From contig NZ_JOMF01000007.1 of the NCBI RefSeq assembly GCF_000711215.1, positions 62,001 through 126,000 on the forward strand: a DNA stretch of 64,000 nt, read 5' to 3'. Shown here in pieces: positions 61,875 through 64,000 of the stretch (its first letter is position 1; the number at the start of each line of letters is the position of its first letter). Under the pieces are notes generated by a model that was not told where the DNA came from, ran no database searches, and saw only the letters and a program-made list of their open reading frames with translations. Both the position numbers and the translations under genes were made by a program. This DNA comes from Methanomicrobium mobile BP. GTDB lineage: Archaea; Halobacteriota; Methanomicrobia; Methanomicrobiales; Methanomicrobiaceae.

Positions 61875-64000
61875 ATGACGATAAAAAATACAATAACAGA
61901 TTCAACAGTAGATTCAACAGTAAATTCAATAATTAAGTCAAAAGCGGCGGTCTTCGTGTTCGCCGTATTTGCCGTTGCCGCCGTTACGGCGGGATGTGTG
62001 GTGCTTGACGGCATTGATCTGTCGGGTCAGTCGGGACAAACCGGTCAGACAGGACAGACGGGGCAGGTTTCATACCCGGGTATCGGAACGATTGCGGGCG
62101 GCATTGAGATAAATGCCGTCACAACCGCGGACTACAGTAAAGCCGATATTGCCGAGGCAACCGCCGACGGAGATACCGTCTTTATCACGCTCTCCGGCAA
62201 TTCCGCAAGCGTTGAGGGCGAAGGCAGCGGGAGTGTGACGGTTAGCGGCGTCAGTATCCTAATCGGTTCCGGGGGCACGTACAGTGTGAGCGGAACGCTC
62301 ACCGGCGGGCAGATTGTCGTCGATGCCGACAGCAGCGAGAAGGTGAGGATTATCTTAAACGGCGCCGATATCACATGCCCGAACAGTGCGGCGATATATG
62401 TCAAAAACGCCGACAAGACGATAATCACGCTTGCGGAGGGCACGGTAAACAGGCTTGCCGACGGCAGTTCGTACAGTTTTGCCGACGGCGATGACGAGCC
62501 TTCGGCGACGCTCTTCGCGAAGGACGATCTTACAATAAACGGTAAAGGAAGCCTTATTGTGACGGGCAATTACAATAACGGCATTCAGAGTAAGAACGAT
62601 CTTGTGTTTACCGGCGGCACCGTCACGGTAACCGCCGTAAATGACGGACTCAAGGGTAAGGACAGTGTCTGCGTGAAAGACGCCGATATCACGGTTAATG
62701 CCGGCGGAGACGGAATCGTCTCAACGAACGACAGCGAGGAGTCGAAGGGTTACATCATTATCGACGGCGGCTCGGTCACGGTGACCTCGGCTGGCGATGC
62801 GATTCAGGCAAAGACCGATCTCACGGTCAACGGCGGCACCGTATCAATAGTATCGGGCGGCGGCAGTTCGGCGGCGTCCTCAGCGTCTGTGCGTCAGGAG
62901 AATTTCAGATTCACGAACGCACCTTCTGTCGCATCAACCGCATCAGCCGCTTCATCAACCGCATCTTCAGCGCCATCCTCAGTGTCATCCCCGGCGTCAT
63001 CGGATGACGGGGACAGCACCAAGGGTCTGAAGGCAGGCTCGACAATCTCGATAACCGGCGGCAGCATCACAATCGACTCAAAGGATGACGCGGTTCATTC
63101 AGACCAAAATCTTGTGATACGCGGCGGCACCATGAGCATATCGGCGGGAGATGACGGACTGCATGCCGATACGTATCTGGAGATAGACGGCGGCAATATC
63201 AATATAGCCAAGTCCTATGAGGGTATCGAGAGCACGGAGATTGTGATTAACGGCGGTGATATAAGTGTCACGGCAGGCGATGACGGTATTAATGCCGCGG
63301 ACGGCACATCCTCGGGATTCGGCGGCGGATTTATGACGGCGGGCAGATGCAATCTGACCGTAAGCGGCGGAAACCTCTACATAAATGCGAACGGCGACGG
63401 TCTGGACGCGAACGGCAACATGGCAATGACCGGCGGCAGTGTAATCGTTGACGGTCCGATAAGTTCGGGTAACGGCGCGATTGACTATGACGGCACTTTC
63501 AGCGTCAGCGGCGGCACCCTTGTTGCCGTAGGAAGCGTGGGCATGGCAATGACGCCGGGCACCTCATCGGCGCAGAACTCGGTCAGAATAGCGTTGGATT
63601 CGGTTCAGTCCGCAGGAACTTCAATCAGCATCAGGTCCGAAAGCGGCACCGAAGTAATTACGCATTCGCCATCGAAGGTCTATCAGTCCGTTGTTGTCTC
63701 GTCGCCGCTCCTGAAATCTTCGGAGACCTATGTTATTTACCTCGGCGGCACCGAATATGGCAGATTTACGGTCTCGGATACCGTGACCTCTGTCGGCGGT
63801 ATGAACGGAGGCAATCGCGGTAATCTTATGACGGGCATGACGGGCGGCAATATGATGACCGGCGGCAACGGGGGTCGCGTTAACGGCAATAACGGCAATA
63901 TGATACCGCCGGATATGCAGGGAATGCCGGAAATGCAGGATTCGAATCAGAACATGCCAATGCCGCCCGATATGGACACGAATATGAACATGAATATAAA
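61875..64000 (+). CDS. Carbohydrate-binding-domain lipoprotein (Cthe_2159-like), 3' end cut
   Basis: The frame is open from ATG 61875 to the window end (708 codons). An N-terminal signal with lipobox TAGC (Cys 41) is followed by a Gly/Gln/Ser linker (GQSGQTGQTG). The main part is a right-handed beta-helix-like array, with repeated units such as NGGTVSI, DDGLHADTYLEIDGG and SYEGIES, matching the Cthe_2159 carbohydrate-binding family with its Asp-rich calcium sites. An Ala/Ser/Thr-rich insert (about 340-380) interrupts it. The last visible part is Gly/Asn/Met-rich and does not reach a stop. Third gene of the VTC operon. Confidence 0.85.
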   Translation, partial: MTIKNTITDSTVDSTVNSIIKSKAAVFVFAVFAVAAVTAGCVVLDGIDLSGQSGQTGQTGQTGQVSYPGIGTIAGGIEINAVTTADYSKADIAEATADGDTVFITLSGNSASVEGEGSGSVTVSGVSILIGSGGTYSVSGTLTGGQIVVDADSSEKVRIILNGADITCPNSAAIYVKNADKTIITLAEGTVNRLADGSSYSFADGDDEPSATLFAKDDLTINGKGSLIVTGNYNNGIQSKNDLVFTGGTVTVTAVNDGLKGKDSVCVKDADITVNAGGDGIVSTNDSEESKGYIIIDGGSVTVTSAGDAIQAKTDLTVNGGTVSIVSGGGSSAASSASVRQENFRFTNAPSVASTASAASSTASSAPSSVSSPASSDDGDSTKGLKAGSTISITGGSITIDSKDDAVHSDQNLVIRGGTMSISAGDDGLHADTYLEIDGGNINIAKSYEGIESTEIVINGGDISVTAGDDGINAADGTSSGFGGGFMTAGRCNLTVSGGNLYINANGDGLDANGNMAMTGGSVIVDGPISSGNGAIDYDGTFSVSGGTLVAVGSVGMAMTPGTSSAQNSVRIALDSVQSAGTSISIRSESGTEVITHSPSKVYQSVVVSSPLLKSSETYVIYLGGTEYGRFTVSDTVTSVGGMNGGNRGNLMTGMTGGNMMTGGNGGRVNGNNGNMIPPDMQGMPEMQDSNQNMPMPPDMDTNMNMNI

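Noticed and set aside
1-64000. Mobile elements or recent gene transfer
   Set aside because: I found no transposase, integrase, terminal inverted repeats or tRNA-linked attachment duplications. Base composition and codon use look even by eye.

Overview
The window looks like a chromosomal segment of a methanogenic archaeon, most likely of the order Methanomicrobiales (genus not resolved). The information-processing genes are archaeal: L7Ae, S28e, L24e, S6e, S8e, Gar1, TFB, aIF5B, SRP19, Spt5, SecE and the L11-L1-L10-L12 block. Methanogen-type metabolism shows in FprA, desulfoferrodoxin, two rubredoxins, HypF/HypB and MptE. Two CetZ-type tubulin homologues and a DUF5814-type helicase agree with Methanomicrobiales. 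TATA-like promoters, GGAG/GAGGTGA ribosome-binding sites and frequent TTG starts are seen throughout. I see no insertion sequence, integrase, CRISPR array or rRNA.

Layout. 1-7.3 kb: the end of a glutamate-synthase-type flavoprotein, a CetZ gene coupled to an envelope-anchored protein, a flippase-like protein and a DUF2298 membrane protein. 7.3-8.8 kb: L7Ae-S28e-L24e-Ndk operon behind a structured leader. 8.9-12.7 kb: TrkH, then an oxygen/superoxide defence cluster (two rubredoxins, FprA, desulfoferrodoxin). 12.8-18.8 kb: two winged-helix regulators with a helicase, and HypF. 19-26 kb: PEGA protein, ribosomal stalk operon, Spt5, SecE, FtsZ, D-aminoacyl-tRNA deacylase. 26-36 kb: IleS, Thg1, PRC-barrel protein, site-2 protease, radical SAM protein, MptE, DHH/TrkA-N protein. 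36-45 kb: tRNA-Lys, ABC-2 exporter with a PrsW-like protease fusion, multi-PEGA surface protein, metal-uptake ABC operon. 45-53.3 kb: tRNA-His, aIF5B, S6e, a DUF2240 pair, S8e, HypB/SRP19, PHP phosphoesterase, Gar1-TFB, tRNA-Ala. 53.5-64 kb: CDF transporter, a 1141-residue CetZ-like protein with a glutamine/asparagine-rich tail, a membrane-protein/winged-helix pair, and an operon of VTC-domain polymerase, DUF4956 protein and a carbohydrate-binding lipoprotein cut by the window end.

Main points for follow-up. (i) The 1141-residue CetZ relative has a degenerate GTP-binding T4 loop and a long low-complexity, motif-repeat tail; it is my leading candidate for undescribed biology. (ii) The canonical CetZ is translationally coupled to a single-pass envelope protein, which could link cytoskeleton to envelope. 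(iii) The VTC-DUF4956-lipoprotein operon suggests envelope-linked polyphosphate synthesis. (iv) tRNA-His has no encoded G-1, and a Thg1 gene that could add it is in the same window. (v) A rubredoxin gene appears to start at AUA behind a strong Shine-Dalgarno. (vi) Short tandem repeats of 10-27 bp occur in at least a dozen intergenic gaps, and low-complexity inserts occur inside conserved proteins.
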